Part shown: piece after piece, positions 35,046-42,589 of the stretch
Layout of the letters: each line of letters opens with the position of its first letter
Numbering within the stretch: position 1 is the first letter of the stretch
Assembly: GCA_017550165.1 (NCBI GenBank)
Contig: JAFZQH010000006.1
Span: 1-64,000, forward strand
Direction: 5' to 3'
Source: Lachnospiraceae bacterium
GTDB taxonomy: Bacteria > Bacillota > Clostridia > Lachnospirales > Lachnospiraceae
DNA: 64,000 nt
Translations under genes and position numbers: made by a program
The notes under the pieces: model-generated
Databases searched by the model: none
Seen by the model: only the letters and a program-made list of their open reading frames with translations
Told to the model about the DNA's origin: nothing

Positions 35046-36413
35046 TTAGAACGGGATGATTCCGGTAAATCCGGCCACGATCATCGCGATCAGGTTGATA
35101 CCGAATACCCATGGGAAGCAGTATTTCAGGTTGTCTTTCATCTCTGCTCCTGCAAGACCAAGCATCAGGTAAGGCGAAGGTCCTACCAGGCAAAGTGAAG
35201 CTGACAGACATCCGCCGATAAGGAATGCAGCATCCAGAAGAAGTGCTGATGAACCAAAGGTGGTAACAACCGGTCCGAGGATGGGCGCGATGGTCATGTA
35301 GAGTGAGTCGGAACCAAGGAACATTGAAAGGGGTACTGAAAGTGCTCCGCAGATCCATGTGAGGTGTGTACCGATGCTCTCAGGCATGATAGCAAGGATA
35401 GCCTTAACCATAGCATTCATCATTCCGGAATCCTTGAGTACACCAACGAGGATACCGATACAGAAGATGATCATGCACATGTAAAGGGCTGTTCCGCCGA
35501 ACTCTTTGATCTTGGCAGCCTGCTCCTTCGGAGTCTTGTAGTTAACGATAAGAGCTATAGCAAGGGCGATCATGAAGCCCATGTTAGCCTTGACCCAACC
35601 AAGAAGAAGAACCACAAGGATAAGAACTGTTACAATTATATCAACATAGATGATGCTTCTGGGAACCTTAGTCTCAACCGGCTTCTCAAGTTCTACCTTC
35701 ATCTGGGCGAACTCTTCGTCAGTCATTCCTGCACCGCGCTTTCTCTCTAACTTACCAACAGGGATAACAACCAGGTAGCAGAGGATCAGGCAGAGGATCT
35801 GCAACGGAAGAACCGTGGTCCATAATGTGTAAGCATCCTGTCCTGTAGCTGATGTGATACGCATAACGGATGAACACCAGGGAGTCATGTTCATGGCACC
35901 TGATGCAAGACCTACCATCAAACACAGTGACAGGGGGCTCATCTTCATCTTCTTGAAGATGGGAAGCATCATGGGAACGGTTACAAGAACCGTAGTAGCT
36001 CCTGAACCATCAAGGTGAGAGATTGTTGCTACGAAAGCAGCCATAAGAAGAACGATCTCAACCTTATTGCCTAGGAACTTCATAACCTTGCTAACGATAA
36101 CATCAAACATTCCGACATCGTTAAGTATCTGGAAGTAGATAACCGCGAATGTGAACAAGGCAACTGTTGAAAGTACACTGTTCAAACCTGTTGTAATGTA
36201 ACCATTGATAGCTGTCAATATCGGAACTATTCCCGATATCGTAGTTACTGTCCCGTCTTTTGCCGTCGAGGTCAAAACTCCCGCAAAACCACAGATAAGA
36301 GCGGCAATGATGGGAACGAAAGTGAAGATCACGGGCATTGAAACCTTACCTGAAAGAAGTAAGACAACGATAACGATGATCGTCAGGAAGCCCATAATTG
36401 TAAGAAGATCCAT
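35046..36413 (-). CDS. CitMHS-family carboxylate transporter
   Basis: A 455-residue protein with about 11-12 helices. The HLDGSGATTVLVTVPMMLP segment and the GLASGAMNMTPW segment are diagnostic of the CitMHS (citrate-metal/H+) symporters, which carry citrate or other hydroxy-carboxylates. In front of a 2-hydroxyacyl-CoA dehydratase operon it probably brings in the hydroxyacid substrate. It is first in the operon, with a 160-base gap to the next gene. Confidence 0.8.
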   Translation of the reverse strand: MDLLTIMGFLTIIVIVVLLLSGKVSMPVIFTFVPIIAALICGFAGVLTSTAKDGTVTTISGIVPILTAINGYITTGLNSVLSTVALFTFAVIYFQILNDVGMFDVIVSKVMKFLGNKVEIVLLMAAFVATISHLDGSGATTVLVTVPMMLPIFKKMKMSPLSLCLMVGLASGAMNMTPWCSSVMRITSATGQDAYTLWTTVLPLQILCLILCYLVVIPVGKLERKRGAGMTDEEFAQMKVELEKPVETKVPRSIIYVDIIVTVLILVVLLLGWVKANMGFMIALAIALIVNYKTPKEQAAKIKEFGGTALYMCMIIFCIGILVGVLKDSGMMNAMVKAILAIMPESIGTHLTWICGALSVPLSMFLGSDSLYMTIAPILGPVVTTFGSSALLLDAAFLIGGCLSASLCLVGPSPYLMLGLAGAEMKDNLKYCFPWVFGINLIAMIVAGFTGIIPF

Positions 36414-36483
36414 CTTTTACTCCTCCTAAAATTAAAAATTAGTTTACGTGTTACAAAGCAGCACTCGCTATCTGCTTTGCCTC

Positions 36484-36517
36484 CTCTTATAATCTAACAC
36501 TCCCCTGTCAACAAACA
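36484..36517 (-). promoter_or_regulatory. candidate promoter of the dehydratase operon
   Basis: On the minus strand TTGTTGACA (TTGACA at 36506-36511) precedes TTATAA by about 14-16 bases depending on the register, some 70 bases upstream of the CitMHS start. The spacing is not ideal, so the exact boxes are uncertain. Confidence 0.4.
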
Positions 36518-36530
36518 AATATTCGCAGGC

Positions 36531-36568
36531 ACAAAGAAATATATCTTTGTTTGTGCAGTTGCACAAAC
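36531..36568. promoter_or_regulatory. palindromic operator between the transporter and the PucR/CdaR-type gene
   Basis: A perfect 20-base palindrome, GTTTGTGCA-GT-TGCACAAAC at 36549-36568, adjoins ACAAAGA-AATATA-TCTTTGT at 36531-36550. They lie in the 220-base divergent gap, about 65 bases before the regulator start, and are good candidates for the binding site of that regulator. Confidence 0.65.
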
Positions 36569-36633
36569 GCCTATAGAGGTGTATATTTATAGGGTGTTAA
36601 GAATTATAAACTTTTATGGAGGAGGATAAGATA

Positions 36634-38301
36634 ATGCTTTTTACACCAAATATGATAGCCGGCTGGATGAAAAAATACCTCCTTTGCATGAAGACGGGAG
36701 CAGCCTACCCCGAGTGTTCCGGAGGCATTGAATTCATTGATGTTTCCAGGCCCATCGAGCGGTCAGATATTCTTTATATCGGAGAACCGGATGTCATATG
36801 TTCCGTTATAGAGGGTCAGTCCTTTGCCAGCATGCCCCTTATCATCCTTTCATCCGGTGAGACACCCAAACTATTGTCTCTTGAATTACCCGATAATATC
36901 ACATTGATATGCTTTGACCTTGATATTTTTGTGCTGTATAACAAAATCCATCATTATGTCCATGAATTCAACGTGTGGCTGGACAGTATCCACCGTGAAC
37001 TCTACAATAACAATTCCCTTCAGGCCCTCCTTGATACGGCCAATATCCATATGAAGGTGTCCATGGCCATACTTAACGCCGGATATCGTGGACTTGCACT
37101 GTCAGAAAGCCCCGGCATCGATGATCCCTTCTTAAGGGAGATACGTGAGACAGGCATGGTATCCTTTGAAACAGTGAAGTACATTTCCGATGACCTCCGG
37201 TCTCAGGGAAAGGATCTGGAAAAGGTAGGGCATGTGGGGTATCTGGCCGGGCATTCCGGACTTTACAGTTATATTTGGGATATCAGTTATACCGGAAATG
37301 TGGTGGCCAGACTTATAGTCGTGCTGCCTCAAAAGGAACCCTCACCCATGTACCACGACCTCTGCAGGATCCTTATCGAGCAGATCAGGGAGTATTACTT
37401 AAGCAGCAAGAGTGTCAACTACGGGCAGAACCAGCTTTTCGGAAGTCTGGTGGCTGATATCATCGAAGGAAGGATCCATGATGATGCGACGCTTAACGAG
37501 AGGCTTAAACCCATCAAGCTGGCCTTTAACAAGTATTATCATTTGCTGATAGTACGTTTTCCCGATGCGCTGTCCACCACGGAAGTAAGTCCTGATGGAG
37601 TTACGGGTCGTTTTACCCATCTTCCTTGGAACTATATCATTTCCCAGTTTGAGCAGCTCTTCCCCTTCAGTAACATCACGACTTATCAGCGGGAGATCAT
37701 CATTCTGCTCCGAAAAAACAACTATACTCCCCGGCTTCACTTGAACAACATGGACGAGATAGACGCCCTGCTTCAGTATTATAACGGGTATCTGATGGTA
37801 GGTAATTTCTCCAAGTTTTTAAGCTCCCTGGGTTCCATCTATCATTCAACTGAAGATACATTTGAGCTTGCCCTGAAGATCAACAGGACCTCCGGACAGA
37901 GGATACTTTATTATGAAGATTACAGTATATATCAGTCCATAGAAATGAGCGCCGCAGGCATGTTTTCCAAACACGGCATGCTAAACCCCGTGTACCTGTG
38001 TCCGCCGTCACTTATCAGCCTTTACCGCTACGATCGGAAGTACAGCACCAATCTCTGCGAGATCCTGAAGACATACTTAAACTGTGACCGGAATGCAGCG
38101 GAGACTGCCAGGGAGCTCTATATGCATCGCAACACCATGCTCTACAATATACAGAAGATAGAGAAGATCTTAGGGCAGAGCCTTGATGACAATATGCTCA
38201 GGATGAGGCTGCTCTATGGATTCTATGTTATAGAATATACGGAGGATATTTTAGGCGAGCCGCTTCTTAACTTAAAGCCCAACCGCACCAAAGCGGAATA
38301 A
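36634..38301 (+). CDS. PucR/CdaR-type transcriptional regulator
   Basis: A 555-residue protein. The last 60 residues are the C-terminal helix-turn-helix of the PucR/CdaR type (CDRNAAETARELYMHRNTMLYNIQKIEKILG). The N-terminal 100 residues resemble a PucR-like sensor and the middle has no domain I can name. Members usually activate catabolic operons for carboxylates or purines. The start at 36634 follows GGAGGAGG. It is divergent from the dehydratase operon, its probable target. Confidence 0.82.
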   Translation: MLFTPNMIAGWMKKYLLCMKTGAAYPECSGGIEFIDVSRPIERSDILYIGEPDVICSVIEGQSFASMPLIILSSGETPKLLSLELPDNITLICFDLDIFVLYNKIHHYVHEFNVWLDSIHRELYNNNSLQALLDTANIHMKVSMAILNAGYRGLALSESPGIDDPFLREIRETGMVSFETVKYISDDLRSQGKDLEKVGHVGYLAGHSGLYSYIWDISYTGNVVARLIVVLPQKEPSPMYHDLCRILIEQIREYYLSSKSVNYGQNQLFGSLVADIIEGRIHDDATLNERLKPIKLAFNKYYHLLIVRFPDALSTTEVSPDGVTGRFTHLPWNYIISQFEQLFPFSNITTYQREIIILLRKNNYTPRLHLNNMDEIDALLQYYNGYLMVGNFSKFLSSLGSIYHSTEDTFELALKINRTSGQRILYYEDYSIYQSIEMSAAGMFSKHGMLNPVYLCPPSLISLYRYDRKYSTNLCEILKTYLNCDRNAAETARELYMHRNTMLYNIQKIEKILGQSLDDNMLRMRLLYGFYVIEYTEDILGEPLLNLKPNRTKAE

Positions 38302-38317
38302 GAGGCATAATATAAGA

Positions 38318-38352
38318 CGGACCGTTGATACATATCCGGTCCGCCTTTTTTA
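38318..38352 (+). terminator. terminator after the PucR/CdaR-type gene
   Basis: GGACCG (38319-38324) pairs with CGGTCC, extended by GCC, then TTTTTTTATAAT. It ends the regulator transcript; the VOC gene converges on it from the right. Confidence 0.85.
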
Positions 38353-38363
38353 TAATACGATGA

Positions 38364-38750
38364 TTATTCGTCGTGTTTAATATGCTGTATCACACAGATA
38401 TTAAACCCTGAGGGTGAGACCATCATGGCCGCTTTGGAAGATTTGGTACTTACGGTCTCATCTCCGTAGACATTCTTGAATCCCTTTTCCTTGAGCATAT
38501 TATATGCCTCTTCAAAATTATCCACATTCATGCGGATCCCCACGGTATCCCGGGCAGCTCCGGTCTTAGCCTCCAGGATATCGATATGAAAACCGCCCGC
38601 ATCCTTCATACGGATAACGGTATCATCCCTTTCGGCGATCTCGATGCCTTCCTTTGTATGTTTTCTTTCAAATCCAAGATCTCCGAAGAGGCTTATGGCC
38701 TCATCGGGCTTTGATGTTGAAATAAACGGGTTAAATGATGTTATTTTCAT
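38364..38750 (-). CDS. VOC (glyoxalase/bleomycin-resistance fold) protein
   Basis: A 128-residue protein of the VOC fold with the paired beta-alpha-beta-beta-beta motif: a KITSFNPFISTSKPDEAISLFGDLG first half and the NVDNFEEAYNMLKEKGF second half. Members are metal-dependent lyases, isomerases or binding proteins. The metal ligands are not obvious here, so no reaction is proposed. Confidence 0.75.
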   Translation of the reverse strand: MKITSFNPFISTSKPDEAISLFGDLGFERKHTKEGIEIAERDDTVIRMKDAGGFHIDILEAKTGAARDTVGIRMNVDNFEEAYNMLKEKGFKNVYGDETVSTKSSKAAMMVSPSGFNICVIQHIKHDE

Positions 38751-38778
38751 TGTTTCTCATCTCCTGCTATTTAGATTA

Positions 38779-41523
38779 TTATTTAACCTTGATAGCGCAT
38801 CTTGCGGTCTTCTTGCCGGCCTTCACTGTAATAGTGGCAGTTCCCCTCTTCTTAGCCTTTACGATACCGCTTTCTACTGTAGCAACGGCCTTATTGGACG
38901 AGGTATATGTAAGGGTATCATATCCGGCGTCGGAAGGTTTAACGGTAGGAATGATAGGATATGTTTTTCCGACTGAGAGTGTCTTTCTTTTTGCTTTAAG
39001 GGAAATGCTCTTAACAGCAGGCCGGACCGACACACTGCAGGTCGTCATGGCTTCTCCCGCAAATGCGGTGATAACAGCCTTCCCCGGACTCTTGGCAGTG
39101 ACCTTGCCGCTTCCGCTTACCGTGGCAACCTTGGTATTGGAGCTTACCCATTTCACCTTTTTATCCTTGGCATTTTTCGGCACCACCTTGGCCTTAAGCT
39201 TGGCGCTGTTCCCCTTTATCATGTCCAGGCTGTAGTTATTCAGCGAGATTTCCTTTACGAACACCACCTTTTTGTCAGTAACTGATACCCTGCATTTATC
39301 CTTCTTGCCGGATCCGTCCTTGGCAGTTGCGGTGATGGTTGCGGTTCCCTTACCGATGGCTTTTACAACACCGTTCTCTACCTTTGCAATCTTTTCATTG
39401 CTGCTCTTCCATTTGATATCCTTATTTGTTGCCGTAAGAGGTAATACAGCAGCCTGAAGGGTAAATGACTGGCCTTTTCCCATGGTAAGATTGGTCTTGC
39501 CAAGCTTTACGGCACTGACCTTGGTAGCCTTTGATACCTCTGCTGCCGTTGCCGGCACCGAATAAGCCTTGATGGAAGGATTGTCATAGGAAAGATTCTT
39601 TCCCGACTCCTTTGCAATAGGCTCGGCGATGTCTGTTATGATCTCGCTCCAGTCATACCATTTATTATCTACAAATGCAAAACTCTCACCTTTGTTTACC
39701 ACTCCGGTTACGGTATATTGTATCTTACCTTGATACCATTCTTCCTTATCTGTTGAGGCGAAAAGTAATTCATAATACTTCCGGCCTGAGGCACCGCCCG
39801 GATAAGTAACCTGGGAGGTCACTACCGAGAACTTCGTTCCCTTGGGCAGAAGAACATCATTTCCAAGAGCTATCCTGTGATATCCGCCGAATTCAAAGGT
39901 CTTGATCCCGGAAGCTACCAGCCGGCCATCCCTAGGATTGGCAGCGTTGCTGTTTAGCTTATATATTTCATAATGAACCTCTGTATTCTGTTCATTGGTC
40001 AACGTCGAAATATGTGTCAGCTTCTGGTCATGACCTGCCGTGAACACATTTGCCATTGAGATCTCAGCATCGGCAGACTTGGATTTAACCCTGCTTTTGG
40101 GCATGAAATCATACTGATTTATGTAGTACTGATCGCTTTTAGGCGCATCGGTGTCCTTTTCGGAATAGAAATCAAATGACTCCGGAAGCTGGATGGATTT
40201 ATCATAATATGAAAGATAGAAGTATCCGTCTCCGTTAATGCCCCAGCCTTTCCCGAATTGGCCCTTGTTATGCTGGCCCGGAGTCTCGTCATGGAGGCAG
40301 CCCCAGCTGTTCTTACAGATAAATGCTCCGTCCTTGCCGGGATTCTTGTCGCAGATAGTGCCATCAGCAGCAGTAAATGTGCCCTTAAGGAAGTTATCCT
40401 TGCTGTAATTATCATCAAATCCCACAATAGCAACGCCGTGGTTTATTCCGGAATCGGGATTAAATACATACTGGGCCCAGGTTTCCGTATTTATGCAGGT
40501 ATCCTCACCTATGGCATCTCCCGGACGGGACTGGTCGGAACTGTAACATATGCTTACGGGCCTGCCGCTTAAGACTTCCTTCTTGATAGCTTCTATTCCT
40601 GCAGGATTATTGCCTGTGAAATGGTCATTATCATCATGGTTTGCAGGAGAAGGAAGGATATGGCTGTCCTGCAAAACGGCATCACTTACATCCGACCTGT
40701 GCTGGTGGTCTACCGGAATGGACCAATTATCATACTTTGAATAGGACTTGCCTTCACCGGTACCGCCTTCCAGGTCCGGTGCCATATTCCTCTGAAGGGC
40801 TGCTTCTATTTCTGCATCACTATAATCCGGAAACGCCTCCTTTAAATCCTTCCTGAGAGCATCTTTAGCTTTATCGGCTATTTCCGGCAGAGTCCATTGA
40901 TCATACATGGTCCATCCATTGTTACCCCTGTATGCATACGGATATTCATTAGTCTCACCCGGGAACCTGTACTCTTCGTCCTTGGGTCCGCAGCCCTGGG
41001 AATACAGAGATGAGGTATAGAAGAGGCATCCGCCGGTATCGTCATAAGCGAAATTCGGATCACTCTCTGATCCTTCCCCCAGATGGACGCCTTCTCCCAC
41101 CTGTGAGGCGGGAACATCATCGCATACATCTTTATCCGATATGTGATGAAAAGCATACCATACCAAGGCCTTCTCCGACAGGTTATATTCTTTGCCTGTC
41201 AATGCCTTATACTGCTCATTTGTAATCCCTTTTTCGTAAAGGATACTGGTCTCGGCAGCAGCGGTGGATGCAAAGCTCCAGCAGGATGTCCAGGGATTCT
41301 GGAACTTGGCCTGGGTCACATAATTATTGCCTCCGCTAAAGACGGTTTTGCCGTTCTTTACCGCAGTCGTTCCGCCTACATGGCGCAGGTCAAAGGCAGC
41401 CGGCATTTTCTTCGTCGAAGCGGCCGCATTAAGGTAGGGTACCGGTGACAGCATTCCTCCCCACATTGCTACAGTCATGATCACTGCAGTACATGGTTTC
41501 AGGTAATCATGTAACTTTTTCAT
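38779..41523 (-). CDS. secreted papain-family protease with Ig-like repeats
   Basis: A 914-residue exported protein. A signal peptide ends near residue 36. The C1 peptidase domain (about 40-440) has the nucleophile Cys81 in NPWTSCWSFA, the His in INHGVAIVGFD and the Asn in KNSWG. A lectin-like accessory domain follows (about 470-630), then three Ig-like Big_2 repeats to the end, each with a WxSSNxKxAxV pattern (WKSSNEKIAKV, WVSSNTKVATV, YTSSNKAVATV). Papain family members usually have Gln before Cys (here Gln appears before NPW). It probably degrades host or dietary protein at the cell surface. The start at 41523 follows GGAGGAG. Confidence 0.9.
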   Translation of the reverse strand: MKKLHDYLKPCTAVIMTVAMWGGMLSPVPYLNAAASTKKMPAAFDLRHVGGTTAVKNGKTVFSGGNNYVTQAKFQNPWTSCWSFASTAAAETSILYEKGITNEQYKALTGKEYNLSEKALVWYAFHHISDKDVCDDVPASQVGEGVHLGEGSESDPNFAYDDTGGCLFYTSSLYSQGCGPKDEEYRFPGETNEYPYAYRGNNGWTMYDQWTLPEIADKAKDALRKDLKEAFPDYSDAEIEAALQRNMAPDLEGGTGEGKSYSKYDNWSIPVDHQHRSDVSDAVLQDSHILPSPANHDDNDHFTGNNPAGIEAIKKEVLSGRPVSICYSSDQSRPGDAIGEDTCINTETWAQYVFNPDSGINHGVAIVGFDDNYSKDNFLKGTFTAADGTICDKNPGKDGAFICKNSWGCLHDETPGQHNKGQFGKGWGINGDGYFYLSYYDKSIQLPESFDFYSEKDTDAPKSDQYYINQYDFMPKSRVKSKSADAEISMANVFTAGHDQKLTHISTLTNEQNTEVHYEIYKLNSNAANPRDGRLVASGIKTFEFGGYHRIALGNDVLLPKGTKFSVVTSQVTYPGGASGRKYYELLFASTDKEEWYQGKIQYTVTGVVNKGESFAFVDNKWYDWSEIITDIAEPIAKESGKNLSYDNPSIKAYSVPATAAEVSKATKVSAVKLGKTNLTMGKGQSFTLQAAVLPLTATNKDIKWKSSNEKIAKVENGVVKAIGKGTATITATAKDGSGKKDKCRVSVTDKKVVFVKEISLNNYSLDMIKGNSAKLKAKVVPKNAKDKKVKWVSSNTKVATVSGSGKVTAKSPGKAVITAFAGEAMTTCSVSVRPAVKSISLKAKRKTLSVGKTYPIIPTVKPSDAGYDTLTYTSSNKAVATVESGIVKAKKRGTATITVKAGKKTARCAIKVK

Positions 41524-41546
41524 ATACACTCCTCCTTGTGTCTATA

Positions 41547-42566
41547 TTATTCACTCTTTGACGGGATTGGCGTGGTATCATATCCATAGGTCTCTCCCTT
41601 GGCATTTTTCATTGGCGCCAGGGTATTGTATACCTTCTCGGGATTATACCCGTATCCGATGATAGCACTGCTTTTAATGATCCGTCCTGTCCTAAGGCCC
41701 CTCATTACTGCCCGGGCTAGGCTCTCGTTTAACTTCGCCTCGGCAAAGATGATCTTAACATTATATCCGGCATCTTCGAAGGGCTTGATATAACGCGCTT
41801 GCAATTCATCAAGGTTATGACCGATGGTCTGGATTATCACATTGCAGCCCTTCATTTTCCCTTCGGTAAATTCCTTAACCGCCATGTTGAGCATTTCACG
41901 GCCTTCCTGATGGATCGATCCTGTAGCAGCCCCTCTGGATTCCTTATATTCCGGCAGCATTTCCTTTATTATGTCGCTGTCCAGATTGAAGGCAGAGTAC
42001 TTTTCACTGTCCGGGTCGGCGACCATTGAGGATTTTCCCGAAGCCGGAAGACCCATTACGATCTCGGCCTTGTATTCATACTTAAGGGGTCCGTCGTATT
42101 TATATTCCAGATAGCCGTCAGCGGTCTTGTGGTCCAGCCTGGCGGAACCGTTAGACAGAAATTTCTCAAGTATCTCACTTCTTAATTTTTCCCTCTCGGG
42201 CGTGTTGATCTTGGAGGTATCCCCGTAGATTTCGTTATAATAATCGGAAAGCGCATCCAGCTGCTTTACTATAGGGTTGTTTTCCAGTTCTTGAAGGGTG
42301 GGATAATCGCCACCATGGATGCGGTTGTAGAGGACCCTTGCTTCATCCGTATCGATCATGGGATGTTCCGCGGAAACCTCCCATGTAACCGGGGTTACTC
42401 CCTCAGGAAGGGTCGGATTAGCACTTGAGCTTTCTGCAGTTGTACCGGCTGCCGTAGAAGCATTGGTTGATGCAGACGCAGTGCTTCCGCCGGACGCAGA
42501 TCCGCATCCGTAGAGCAGGATGACTGCTGCTAAAATTATCGATAAGATCCCCGGTCTTCTTTTCAT
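41547..42566 (-). CDS. lipoprotein with zeta-toxin-like P-loop domain
   Basis: A 339-residue protein with a lipoprotein signal (Cys21 in LLYGC), a Ser/Thr/Ala-rich linker to about 50, a helical region, then from about 165 a P-loop kinase domain: Walker A GLPASGKS at 172-179, FNLDSDIIKEMLPEY after it, the IHQEGREM helix, and IQTIGHNLDEL. This matches zeta-toxin/UDP-GlcNAc-kinase-like folds. Such enzymes act in the cytoplasm with ATP, so the lipid anchor is odd. It sits between the secreted protease and a sensor-channel gene on the same strand. Substrate and toxicity are unknown. Confidence 0.72.
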   Translation of the reverse strand: MKRRPGILSIILAAVILLYGCGSASGGSTASASTNASTAAGTTAESSSANPTLPEGVTPVTWEVSAEHPMIDTDEARVLYNRIHGGDYPTLQELENNPIVKQLDALSDYYNEIYGDTSKINTPEREKLRSEILEKFLSNGSARLDHKTADGYLEYKYDGPLKYEYKAEIVMGLPASGKSSMVADPDSEKYSAFNLDSDIIKEMLPEYKESRGAATGSIHQEGREMLNMAVKEFTEGKMKGCNVIIQTIGHNLDELQARYIKPFEDAGYNVKIIFAEAKLNESLARAVMRGLRTGRIIKSSAIIGYGYNPEKVYNTLAPMKNAKGETYGYDTTPIPSKSE

Positions 42567-42589
42567 GTAAGCATCCCCCTATTTACTAC

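Noticed and set aside
41547-42566. The zeta-like lipoprotein as part of an epsilon-zeta toxin-antitoxin pair
   Set aside because: There is no epsilon-like antitoxin gene next to it and the protein has an export signal.
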